Shown here piece after piece: positions 1 through 6,300 of a stretch of DNA of 7,470 bases; position 1 is the first letter of the stretch, and each line of letters begins with the position of its first letter. This stretch comes from an uncultured Flavobacteriaceae bacterium (GTDB taxonomy: Bacteria; Bacteroidota; Bacteroidia; Flavobacteriales; Flavobacteriaceae): positions 1-7,470 of the forward strand of contig CALZKX010000340.1 of NCBI GenBank assembly GCA_945788155.1, read 5' to 3'. The position numbers and the translations under genes are program-made. Under the pieces are notes generated by a model, which worked only from the letters and a program-made list of their open reading frames with translations, was not told the DNA's origin and did no database searches.

Positions 1-2
1 GT

Positions 3-833
3 TATATAAACATTATTAGATTAACCGATATACAAGATAAACCAAAACTATTCTCAACATTTATGCTGAGCTTATTGGCCGAAATTTATGAAACGTTTCC
101 TGAGCAAGGTGATTCTGGAAGACCAGAGCTTATCATGTTTATTGACGAAGCACATTTAATTTTTAACGAAGCCTCAAAGGCACTATTAAATCAAATTGAA
201 AGCATCGTAAAACTTATAAGAAGTAAAGGGATCGGTTTGTATTTTGTAACTCAAAACCCAACCGATGTTCCAGAAGCTGTGCTGAGCCAGTTAGGTTTAA
301 AAGTGCAACATGCATTACGTGCATTTACAGCCAAGGACAGAAAAGCTATAAAATTAACGGCTCAGAATTATCCAGATACTGATTATTACGACACTGCAGA
401 AGTATTAACTTCACTAGGTATTGGTGAAGCATTGGTTTCGGCATTAGATGAAAAAGGACGACCAACACCTTTGGCAGCTACCATGATGCGAGCGCCAATG
501 AGCAGGATGGATATTCTCACACAAAAAGAATTAAATCAATTACTGGACGATTCTAAGTTAGTTTTAAAATATAATGAGGAAATTGATCGAGAGAGTGCCT
601 ATGAATTATTGAATGAAAAAATTAAAAAAGCAGAAGAATTAAAGAAAAAAGAAGACGAACGTTTAGCTCTAGAAAAAGAACGAGAAGAACTTAAAAAAGA
701 ACGCGAACGTGAATCAAAATCCAGAAGAAAATCGTCTTCAAGATACCAACGCCAAAATCCTGTCGTTAAAGTATTAACAAGTGCTACATTTATTCGTGCA
801 GTATTTGGAGTACTAAAAAAAGTAATGAAATAA
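3..833 (+). CDS. HerA-like ATPase of the DUF853 (YjgR) family, 3' part only
   Basis: The reading frame is open from the first bases of the window, so this is the C-terminal 276 residues of a longer protein; E. coli YjgR is about 500 residues, so roughly the first half, with the Walker A motif, lies upstream. The first ATG at 63 is internal: the codons before it read RLTDIQDKPKLFSTF, typical of this family. A Walker B segment, LIMFIDEAH, is at visible residues 43-51, followed by FVTQNPTDVP and the LGLKVQHALRAFTAKDRKA stretch characteristic of DUF853. A highly charged Lys/Glu/Arg region of about 40 residues, probably coiled coil, precedes a short basic/hydrophobic C-terminus ending in VLKKVMK. 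The family belongs to the FtsK/HerA ATPase superfamily; its cellular role is not established, and helicase activity is only inferred from HerA. The family assignment is secure, the function is not. Confidence 0.92.
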   Translation, partial: YINIIRLTDIQDKPKLFSTFMLSLLAEIYETFPEQGDSGRPELIMFIDEAHLIFNEASKALLNQIESIVKLIRSKGIGLYFVTQNPTDVPEAVLSQLGLKVQHALRAFTAKDRKAIKLTAQNYPDTDYYDTAEVLTSLGIGEALVSALDEKGRPTPLAATMMRAPMSRMDILTQKELNQLLDDSKLVLKYNEEIDRESAYELLNEKIKKAEELKKKEDERLALEKEREELKKERERESKSRRKSSSRYQRQNPVVKVLTSATFIRAVFGVLKKVMK

Positions 834-853
834 AGCCCATAATAGGCGTTTGG
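832..853 (+). repeat. Short intergenic repeat, copy 1
   Basis: This 22-nt stretch starts within the stop codon of the DUF853 gene and matches 20 of 22 positions at 3557-3578, differing at 844 and 848. Both copies begin AAAGCCCATAAT and end TTTGG. In this copy the internal palindrome is weakened: GCC at 835-837 can still pair with GGC at 845-847, but the next pair is a C/A mismatch. Both copies lie 3' of a plus-strand gene, which fits a dispersed 3'-end or terminator-like element, but two copies cannot prove a family. Confidence 0.45.
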
Positions 854-866
854 AAATCATTTCCAA
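850..866 (+). other. Perfect 7-bp inverted repeat (hairpin candidate) in the gap before the lipoprotein gene
   Basis: TTGGAAA at 850-856 and TTTCCAA at 860-866 are exact reverse complements around a TCA loop. There is no T-tract on the 3' side on either strand, so this is not a textbook intrinsic terminator. It overlaps the end of the short repeat at 832-853. It could help stabilise the 3' end of the DUF853 transcript or be an operator-like site; the sequence does not decide between these. Confidence 0.4.
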
Positions 867-911
867 TCCAAAAAACAATAAACCACATACCATTTTTCAA
901 ATTATTAGCAA

Positions 912-1466
912 ATGAAACACTTAATCTTAGCCTTAATTCTATCTATTAGCTTATTCACTTCTTGTAATAAAGAGCAAGACCCATTTATGATATCGCCAAA
1001 TAACATTGGCAACCTTAACGATTCCACACAGGTAAGAGATTTAAAAATGGTATTTGCAAACGATTCTATTGTTACCTCAATAAGTGGTGATGAATTTGCT
1101 GGCAATACCAACGATATTCTTGTTTACGAAAAAGGTGGCAAACAACTATTAATCTTATCACCTTCTCAATATTTAGATTCTACAGCAACCATTAAAACTA
1201 TACGAATAATTGATGAGCGCTATAAAACCTCAATAGGTTTACATACAAACAGCACTTTTAAAACCATTAGAGACAACTATAAAATATCGAGCATACAAAA
1301 TACTTTAAGAGATATTATTATATCGGTTGATGATATCAATGCGTATTTCACAATAGATAAAGACCAATTACCAGCAGAAATGCGTTTTGATATGAATTTA
1401 AATGTTGAAGCTATTCATATTCCAGATAATGCGAAGATTAAAAACTTTTTTATTCAGTGGTTTTAA
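912..1466 (+). CDS. Conserved lipoprotein of unknown function
   Basis: This is a 184-residue protein with a lipoprotein signal: K2, a hydrophobic stretch (residues 4-15) and a lipobox LFTSC with the acylated cysteine at 18. The residues after it, NKEQD, are charged and somewhat resemble the Lys/acidic surface-export signals described for Bacteroidota lipoproteins, so outer-membrane anchoring is likely and surface exposure possible. The mature part shows no catalytic motif I recognise. It alternates short hydrophobic strands with polar turns (for example DILVYEKGGKQLLILSP near 68-84 and MRFDMNLNVEAIHIP near 157-171), suggesting a mostly beta protein. It resembles, from memory, a recurrent flavobacterial hypothetical family with an ISGDEF...NDI pattern. 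The next gene begins on the base after the stop codon, so co-translation with the cupin is likely. No promoter motif is convincing in the 78 bp upstream. Confidence 0.85.
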   Translation: MKHLILALILSISLFTSCNKEQDPFMISPNNIGNLNDSTQVRDLKMVFANDSIVTSISGDEFAGNTNDILVYEKGGKQLLILSPSQYLDSTATIKTIRIIDERYKTSIGLHTNSTFKTIRDNYKISSIQNTLRDIIISVDDINAYFTIDKDQLPAEMRFDMNLNVEAIHIPDNAKIKNFFIQWF

Positions 1467-1829
1467 ATGAAAAAATACACCCTACAAAAATCACCTTTTA
1501 TTGTGCCTACTAACGACGGCAAACTTATTGAAGAACATTTTGGCAATGCTATAAATAATAATCCAGAACTAAGTATTGCTCACATGGTTGCACCTTCGGG
1601 CTGGAGTGAAGCTTTTCAAACACCAGAGTTTGATGAATACACTTATATCATTAAAGGGAAAAAGCAATTTATAATTGATGGAGAAACCATCGTGTTAGAA
1701 GCTGGTCAATCTATAAAAATAAATAAAAATGTTAGAGTACAATATTCAAACCCATTTACTGAACCTTGTGAATATATAGCTATCTGCTCTCCAGCATTTT
1801 CAATTGATAAAGTTAACAGAGAAGATTAA
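1467..1829 (+). CDS. Small cupin-fold protein
   Basis: This is a single-domain cupin of 120 residues without a signal peptide, so cytoplasmic. The cupin core is recognisable from GWSEAFQTPEFDEYTYIIKG (residues 45-64), where E57 and G64 fit the E(X)6G part of motif 1, and from DGETIVLEAGQSIKI with a following N, matching motif 2. The usual metal-binding HxH of motif 1 is replaced by residues around Q51 and P53, and the histidine of motif 2 is absent, so standard three-His metal binding is unlikely. The QTPEFDEYT signature appears, from memory, in other small cupins of this type and is probably a subfamily trait rather than decay. Substrate and activity are unknown; ligand sensing or sugar/small-acid binding are only possibilities. 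Its ATG directly follows the TAA of the lipoprotein gene, which implies tight coupling. Confidence 0.85.
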   Translation: MKKYTLQKSPFIVPTNDGKLIEEHFGNAINNNPELSIAHMVAPSGWSEAFQTPEFDEYTYIIKGKKQFIIDGETIVLEAGQSIKINKNVRVQYSNPFTEPCEYIAICSPAFSIDKVNRED

Positions 1830-1843
1830 GCCTTACTTTTTTC

Positions 1844-2671
1844 ATGGAAAAATATATTATTAAATTAATAGGTTCATACCTCAACGTATTAAGCTATGTT
1901 TCGGCAGATTATGCTGCAAATAAGGCGCTTCATTTATTTTCCAAACCACGTAAAGGAAAACTAACACAAAAACATGAAGCGTTTTTAAGTTTTGCCAATA
2001 AAAAGATTTTAAAATATGACGATTTAAACATTGCAACTTACCATTGGCAAGGAGACAAAGAAACCATTTTACTGGCTCATGGTTGGGAAAGCAATTCGGC
2101 ACGCTGGAAGCGGAAAATCGAATTTTTCACAGAAGAAGGGTTTAATGTTATCGCCTTAGACGCTCCAGCTCATGGTGCCTCCGGAAGCAAACTTTTTAAC
2201 GCATTGCTCTACTCGGAGTTTATTAATGTTGTTGCGCAAAAATATGAGCCACAAATTGTAATAGGCCATTCAGTTGGTGGTATGGCAGCAGTGTTCCATC
2301 AACAGAAATATCAACTGGATTCCATACAAAAAATGGTATTGCTTGGTGCACCTTCGGAGTTTGAAAATGTTTTAAAAAATTACATTAATCTTTTAGGTTA
2401 TAACAAGAAGATTGAAAAAAATTTAGGTAGAATAATATTTAACCGCTTTGGTGCTGTTCCAACAGAATTTTCAACCTCAAAATTTGCAAAAAACATAGCA
2501 GCTGAAGGTCTAATTATTCACGATATTAAAGACCCAATTATTCCTTTTTCTGATGCTGAACTTATTAAATCAAATTTCAAGAATAGTATTTTAATTTCTA
2601 CTAATGGTTTTGGACACTCTCTTAACAACACAAAGGTTACCGAAAGCATTGTTAACTTTATAAAAAGCTAA
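1844..2671 (+). CDS. Alpha/beta hydrolase
   Basis: This is a 275-residue alpha/beta-hydrolase-fold enzyme. The order of motifs is complete: an oxyanion-loop HGW at 79-81 after strand ETILLA, a second strand with LDAPAHGASGS (105-115), the nucleophile elbow GHSVGG with S143 (141-146), strand VLLGAPSEF (165-173), the likely acid D230 in HDIKDPIIPF (226-235), and the catalytic H258 in GFGHSL (255-260). The first 70 residues are a helical/basic extension before the core; there is no cleavable signal peptide, although residues 5-20 are hydrophobic and could contact the membrane. Esterase or thioesterase activity on a small ester is the family expectation; the natural substrate cannot be read from the sequence. 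It lies 14 bp after the cupin gene and 22 bp before rluF, and is probably co-transcribed with both. Confidence 0.92.
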   Translation: MEKYIIKLIGSYLNVLSYVSADYAANKALHLFSKPRKGKLTQKHEAFLSFANKKILKYDDLNIATYHWQGDKETILLAHGWESNSARWKRKIEFFTEEGFNVIALDAPAHGASGSKLFNALLYSEFINVVAQKYEPQIVIGHSVGGMAAVFHQQKYQLDSIQKMVLLGAPSEFENVLKNYINLLGYNKKIEKNLGRIIFNRFGAVPTEFSTSKFAKNIAAEGLIIHDIKDPIIPFSDAELIKSNFKNSILISTNGFGHSLNNTKVTESIVNFIKS

Positions 2672-2681
2672 TTATTATCAG

Positions 2682-2689
2682 TATTTTTG
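2682..2689 (+). promoter_or_regulatory. Possible Bacteroidota -7 element upstream of rluF
   Basis: TATTTTTG matches the TAnnTTTG -7 consensus of Bacteroidota promoters and ends four bases before the rluF ATG. A start site about six bases downstream would give a leaderless or nearly leaderless mRNA. No TTG -33 element is found at the usual spacing (the nearest, at 2649-2651, is about 30 bp away), and the motif is easy to hit by chance in AT-rich DNA, so this is tentative. Confidence 0.2.
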
Positions 2690-2693
2690 CTAG

Positions 2694-3482
2694 ATGGAAG
2701 AAAAGTTAACACGACTCAATAAATATTTAAGTGAAGCTGGTTTTTGCTCTCGTCGAGCTGCCGATAAGCTAATTGAAGAAAGACGCGTTACAATTAATAA
2801 TATTGTTCCAGAAATGGGTACAAAAGTCACCGAAAATGATGTTATTGCAGTTGATGGGGAAATCATTAAAAAGAAAGATGTTAAACGCACTTATTTAGCT
2901 TTTAACAAACCCATTGGCATTGTTTGCACTACAGATACCAATGTTGAAAAAGACAATATAATTGATTACATAAATTATCACAAACGCATTTTCCCAATAG
3001 GTCGTCTAGACAAGCTTAGCGAAGGTTTAATTCTTCTAACTGACGATGGCGATATTGTCAATAAAATTCTAAGAGCGAGTAATAATCACGAAAAAGAATA
3101 TATTGTAACGGTCGATAAACCAATTTCTCAAACTTTTATCAATAGAATGTCTGGAGGCATTTTTATTGAGGATCTAGGTCAAACCACAAAAAAATGTAAA
3201 GTAAAAAAAATAAATTCTCATACGTTCAGCATTATTTTAACCCAAGGCTTAAACAGGCAAATACGACGTATGTGTGACTATTTGAATTACGAAGTACAAA
3301 CTTTAAAACGTACTCGTATCATGAATATAACATTAGATATTCCAGTTGGAAAATATAGAGAACTTACTCCAGTAGAACTTAAAACTCTCAATAATTTATT
3401 GAGTGAATCAACAAAAATTCATAATTCCAACCTGGAAAATGAATCTCAATATTCTTCAAACAAAAAAAATCACAAGCACTAA
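2694..3482 (+). CDS. rluF: 23S rRNA pseudouridine synthase RluF
   Basis: RluF of E. coli isomerises uridine 2604 of 23S rRNA to pseudouridine. This 262-residue protein has an N-terminal S4 RNA-binding domain (about residues 4-50; TRLNKYLSEAGFCSRRAADK) and a RsuA/RluB/E/F-type catalytic domain. The active-site motif is GRLDKLSEGLILLTDDGD with catalytic D106. The NKILRASNNHEKEY segment (123-136) and QGLNRQIRRMCDYLNY (184-199) are hallmarks that favour RluF over RluB or RsuA. The final 25 or so residues are polar, rich in Asn/Ser/Lys/His and probably disordered. The ATG at 2694 is the only sensible start because the S4 domain begins right after it. It is last in the run of four plus-strand genes; the partners have no obvious link to rRNA modification. 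Confidence 0.95.
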   Translation: MEEKLTRLNKYLSEAGFCSRRAADKLIEERRVTINNIVPEMGTKVTENDVIAVDGEIIKKKDVKRTYLAFNKPIGIVCTTDTNVEKDNIIDYINYHKRIFPIGRLDKLSEGLILLTDDGDIVNKILRASNNHEKEYIVTVDKPISQTFINRMSGGIFIEDLGQTTKKCKVKKINSHTFSIILTQGLNRQIRRMCDYLNYEVQTLKRTRIMNITLDIPVGKYRELTPVELKTLNNLLSESTKIHNSNLENESQYSSNKKNHKH

Positions 3483-3540
3483 ACAGCTGTTAATTTATTC
3501 ATAATTAGTATTCTACTTTTCATTTACATAAGTAACTTGA

Positions 3541-3570
3541 AATAAAAACCATTATGAAAGCCCATAATGG
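3541..3570 (-). terminator. Terminator-like hairpin with T-tract, reading on the minus strand
   Basis: Read on the minus strand, an 8-bp stem CCATTATG/CATAATGG (plus-strand arms 3549-3556 and 3563-3570, 6-nt loop) is followed directly by TTTTTATT, the layout of an intrinsic terminator. No minus-strand gene precedes it: the genes on both sides are on the plus strand. On the plus strand the same stem sits 66 bp after the rluF stop codon but lacks a following T-tract. It may end antisense transcription, or act in both directions as the rluF 3' end. Confidence 0.35.
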
Positions 3571-3578
3571 GCATTTGG
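3557..3578 (+). repeat. Short intergenic repeat, copy 2, with a perfect GCCCA-TAA-TGGGC hairpin
   Basis: This matches the repeat at 832-853 at 20 of 22 positions. The palindrome GCCCA (3560-3564), TAA loop, TGGGC (3568-3572) is perfect in this copy. It competes with the overlapping 8-bp stem of 3549-3556 with 3563-3570, because both use the 3563-3570 bases, so only one of the two can form at a time. The rest of the 163-bp gap is AT-rich; it has a 6-bp inverted repeat (AAGTTT 3624-3629, AAACTT 3635-3640) just before the next ATG and no clear TAnnTTTG promoter. Confidence 0.45.
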
Positions 3579-3645
3579 CAGGTCATGGTTAATACCAATT
3601 AACATATTTAAATTACTGATAAAAAGTTTCTTAAAAACTTGAAAA

Positions 3646-4212
3646 ATGAAGAAAGTTACACTACTATTACTTCTTGCTTCCATCTCTTCTTTCGCACAAT
3701 ACAATTATAATGCATCCAAAGAATTTCCTTATGGGAAAGCTAATCCTGAAGCACCTCAACAAATTAAAGACTACCAACTTATGATTGGAACCTGCAATTG
3801 CACTTCAGTAAGCAGAAATCCAGATGGTACTTGGGCAGAACCTGTAGACATAACTTGGACTTGGAAATATATTTTAAATGGTATGGCTGTCCAAGATGAA
3901 ACATTAAAAGCTGATGGCGCACATTCAGGAAGTATCAGGCAATACATAGTCGATAGCAGTAGATGGTATGTCCATTGGTATTCTTCAAAAACGCCTTCAA
4001 CAACATTTCCTGTTTGGGAAGGCAATAAAAAAGATGATAAAATCGTCTTGTATCGCGAACAAAAAGCGCCTAACGGAATGGATGGTTATTATAGATTAAC
4101 CTTTTACGACATGAATAATACTGGTTATAAATGGGTTGGAGAGTGGACAGATAAACAAGAAAAAATTATTTACCCTACTTGGAAAATTAATTGTGTCAGA
4201 CAAAAAATGTAA
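3646..4212 (+). CDS. Secreted Trp-rich protein of unknown function, DUF1579-like
   Basis: This is a 188-residue protein with a clear Sec signal peptide: KK at 2-3, hydrophobic VTLLLLLASISSF, and a probable signal peptidase I cleavage SFA|Q after residue 17. The mature protein of about 171 residues is rich in tryptophan and tyrosine (W63, W71, W73, W107, W111, W124, W163, W167, W179) and has cysteines at 50, 52 and 183. The pattern of an ILNGMAVQDE strand, then a Y-IVD-RWYVHWYS strand, then YYRLTFYDMNNTGYKWVGEWT resembles DUF1579-type, lipocalin-like beta-barrel proteins, which have no fixed function; this is recollection of a pattern, not a search result. It is probably periplasmic, or outer-membrane associated. 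It leads the cluster with the VOC protein (22 bp downstream) and the secreted M1 peptidase. No catalytic motif is recognised. Confidence 0.8.
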   Translation: MKKVTLLLLLASISSFAQYNYNASKEFPYGKANPEAPQQIKDYQLMIGTCNCTSVSRNPDGTWAEPVDITWTWKYILNGMAVQDETLKADGAHSGSIRQYIVDSSRWYVHWYSSKTPSTTFPVWEGNKKDDKIVLYREQKAPNGMDGYYRLTFYDMNNTGYKWVGEWTDKQEKIIYPTWKINCVRQKM

Positions 4213-4234
4213 CTTTACGTTACAAACCAAACCA

Positions 4235-4657
4235 ATGACGCAAATTTCACCTTTTCACTTAGCGATTCCTGTATGGAATTTAGACACTTGTCGAACATTT
4301 TATAGAGATACTCTTAATTGCGTTGAAGGACGAAGTAGCAACCATTGGGTAGATTTTAATTTTTTTGGACACCAATTGGTGATTCATTACAAAAAAAGAT
4401 CCACAGAGGAATTGCACACCAATCCTGTTGATGGAAAAAATGTACCTGTACCTCATTTTGGAATTGTGCTGCCTTGGGAAACATTCAAAAGTTTTTCTGA
4501 ATCTTTAAAACAAAAAGGTGTTAAATTTATTATTGAACCTTATATTCGCTTTGAAGGTCTTATAGGCGAACAAGCCACCATGTTTTTTTTAGATCCTTCA
4601 GGAAACGCTTTAGAGTTTAAGGCTTTTAGAGATATGAGTCAACTATTTGCTAAATAA
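4235..4657 (+). CDS. VOC-family (glyoxalase/dioxygenase-fold) protein
   Basis: This is a cytoplasmic 140-residue vicinal-oxygen-chelate protein with two beta-alpha-beta-beta-beta repeats. The first opens with FHLAIPVWNLDTCRTFYRDTLNC (H8 as a likely metal ligand), the second with VPHFGIVLPWETF (H74), and the end FLDPSGNALEFKAF supplies E127; H46 in FFGHQLVIHY is a further candidate ligand. These are positions used for metal in glyoxalase I and extradiol dioxygenases, so a metal-dependent enzyme is likely, but the substrate is not evident. The frame stays open upstream to an ATG at 4136, but that would overlap the preceding gene by 77 bp and add 33 residues unlike any VOC N-terminus; the ATG at 4235, with the fold starting six residues later, is preferred. 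The M1 peptidase gene follows after 12 bp. Confidence 0.88.
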   Translation: MTQISPFHLAIPVWNLDTCRTFYRDTLNCVEGRSSNHWVDFNFFGHQLVIHYKKRSTEELHTNPVDGKNVPVPHFGIVLPWETFKSFSESLKQKGVKFIIEPYIRFEGLIGEQATMFFLDPSGNALEFKAFRDMSQLFAK

Positions 4658-4669
4658 TAAATCTATCCC

Positions 4670-6265
4670 ATGAAAAAAATAACACTTCTTTTAACAACAT
4701 TTATTTGCTATAGTTTTTCATCATATAGCCAACGAAATTATACAGATTATGGCACTATCGATGTTCAAAAATATGAGTTTCATATTACTGTAAACGATGA
4801 TAATAATGACATACAGGGAGAGGCAAATATTAATCTTGTTGCTACTTCTAATTTAGAAAGTTTTAAACTGGATTTAGAAAATACAGATGAAACAAACAAA
4901 GGGATGATGGTAAGCTCAATTACCGAGAACGGAAACCCGATAAAATTTGATCACCAAAATAATACACTTACCATTTATAGCAACATCACTGCTGGTGAAG
5001 AAAAATCATTTTCAATAACCTATCATGGTATTCCAAAAGATGGTTTGGTAATTTCAAAAAACAAATATGGCGATCGTACTTTTTTTGGCGATAATTGGCC
5101 TAATAGAGCGCATCAATGGTTGCCAACCGTAGATCATCCTTCAGATAAAGCATTAGTAGAATGGCATGTTACAGCACCTTCGCACTATCAAGTAGTTGGT
5201 AATGGCTCGCAAGTTGAAGAAACCGATTTGGATAATCAAAACACCTTATATGTTTGGAAAACAGAGGTGCCAATTCCAACAAAAGTGATGGTGATTGGTA
5301 TTGCTCGCTTTGCAGTACAACACATTGGCGAAACCCATAATATTCCCATCTCATCTTGGGTGTATCCACAAAACAAAGACGCTGGTTTTTACGATTATGC
5401 CATGGGAAAAGACATCATCAATTTCTTTATTGAGCATGTTGGTCCTTATCCTTATTCCAAGTTGGCAAATGTGCAATCTAAAACACGTTTTGGAGGCATG
5501 GAAAATGCGAGTAATATCTTTTATTTTGAAAACTCGGTAAGCGGTGAGCGTAAAATTGAAAACCTTTTTGCTCATGAAATTGCACACCAATGGTTTGGAA
5601 ATTCGGCTTCCGAAACCGATTGGACGCATGTTTGGCTAAGTGAAGGATTTGCTACTTATTTTACCAATTTATATGTTGAAAATACTAAAGGAAAAACTGC
5701 TTTTTTAGAGCTAGTTAACAAACAACGTGATGCAGTTATTAAATTTTCAAAGCAACAATTAACACCTGTTTTAGATTCTGAAACCAAAAGTTTGATGCGA
5801 CTACTCAATACCAACTCCTATCAAAAAGGCGCTTGGGTATTGCACATGTTACGCAAAAAAGTGGGTGATGCACCTTTTTGGAACAGCATTAGAGCCTACT
5901 ACCAAATATATGCTTTAAAAAATGCATCGAGTGACGATTTAAAAAACGTGTTTGAAGAAGTGACAAATCAAGAATTGGATGCTTTTTTTACACAATGGTT
6001 AGAACAACCTGGGCAGCCTATTTTAAAAACCTCATGGAAATCGAACAACCAAACACTTACGTTTAATGTTGAGCAAACTCAAAAAACTAATGTAGTATTT
6101 TCTTTTCCAATCGAGTTGAAACTTATTTATGAAGATGACTTTTCTGAGGTTGTGACATTATTTGTAAAAGACAAAAAAGCGTCTGCTAAATTAGAGATTA
6201 AAGCTAAAGTAAAAGACGTGGTTATTGACCCAGACTCCTGGTTGTTGTTTGAGCATCAATATTAA
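4670..6265 (+). CDS. Secreted M1-family zinc aminopeptidase
   Basis: This 531-residue M1 (gluzincin) metallopeptidase removes N-terminal residues from peptides. The signal peptide spans about residues 1-20, with probable cleavage SYS|Q, so it works outside the cytoplasm. The N-terminal beta domain (about 28-215) contains RAHQWLPTVDHPSDKA. The substrate N-terminus-binding motif is GGMEN at 275-279, a common variant of GAMEN. The zinc site is HEIAH (302-306) with E325 in WLSEGFATYF as third ligand, 18 residues after H306, and E303 as catalytic base. Y384 in NSYQKGAWVLHML fits the transition-state tyrosine. After the catalytic domain (to about 445) comes only a beta-rich domain of about 85 residues, without the large helical C-terminal domain of E. 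coli PepN; short forms like this are usual in Bacteroidota. It closes the second plus-strand cluster. A role in peptide scavenging is inferred. Confidence 0.94.
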   Translation: MKKITLLLTTFICYSFSSYSQRNYTDYGTIDVQKYEFHITVNDDNNDIQGEANINLVATSNLESFKLDLENTDETNKGMMVSSITENGNPIKFDHQNNTLTIYSNITAGEEKSFSITYHGIPKDGLVISKNKYGDRTFFGDNWPNRAHQWLPTVDHPSDKALVEWHVTAPSHYQVVGNGSQVEETDLDNQNTLYVWKTEVPIPTKVMVIGIARFAVQHIGETHNIPISSWVYPQNKDAGFYDYAMGKDIINFFIEHVGPYPYSKLANVQSKTRFGGMENASNIFYFENSVSGERKIENLFAHEIAHQWFGNSASETDWTHVWLSEGFATYFTNLYVENTKGKTAFLELVNKQRDAVIKFSKQQLTPVLDSETKSLMRLLNTNSYQKGAWVLHMLRKKVGDAPFWNSIRAYYQIYALKNASSDDLKNVFEEVTNQELDAFFTQWLEQPGQPILKTSWKSNNQTLTFNVEQTQKTNVVFSFPIELKLIYEDDFSEVVTLFVKDKKASAKLEIKAKVKDVVIDPDSWLLFEHQY

Positions 6266-6296
6266 AAAAAGGGCCAGAACAGCACTCAAAGTGGCA
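6264..6296 (-). terminator. Probable folD terminator in the convergent gap
   Basis: On the minus strand, just after the folD stop codon, the sequence holds GCCA...TGGC arms and then C and a run of seven Ts (plus-strand A-tract 6264-6270). A shorter CACT-TTG-AGTG hairpin (plus 6283-6293) competes inside it. The stem is weak, but the T-tract and its place between converging genes support termination of folD. The T-tract overlaps the stop codon of the M1 gene. Confidence 0.4.
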
Positions 6297-6300
6297 CTTA

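Noticed and set aside
905..1111. Minus-strand open frame overlapping the lipoprotein gene
   Set aside because: It is antisense to a gene with a clear lipobox and has no recognisable features of its own.
1881..2102. Minus-strand open frame overlapping the alpha/beta hydrolase gene
   Set aside because: It is antisense to the hydrolase N-terminal region and oxyanion motif, with no recognisable protein pattern.
2690..2890. Minus-strand open frame overlapping the start of rluF
   Set aside because: It is antisense to the conserved S4 domain; a shadow frame.
3624..3640. Inverted repeat AAGTTT/AAACTT just before the ATG at 3646, considered as an operator or riboswitch part
   Set aside because: It is a six-pair, almost all A/T stem in AT-rich DNA with no supporting conserved elements; it is likely by chance.
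3771..4025. Minus-strand open frame overlapping the secreted Trp-rich protein gene
   Set aside because: It is antisense to a gene with a convincing signal peptide and has no domain pattern of its own.
4136..4234. Upstream in-frame extension of the VOC protein to an ATG at 4136
   Set aside because: It would overlap the secreted-protein gene by 77 bp and add 33 Lys-rich residues with no match to a VOC N-terminus; the ATG at 4235 starts directly at the fold.
5169..5629. Open frames on both strands inside the M1 peptidase gene (5169-5369 minus, 5295-5540 plus, 5351-5629 minus)
   Set aside because: They lie wholly within the well-supported peptidase frame, including its GGMEN region, and show no domain, signal peptide or sensible composition. 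They are shadow frames.
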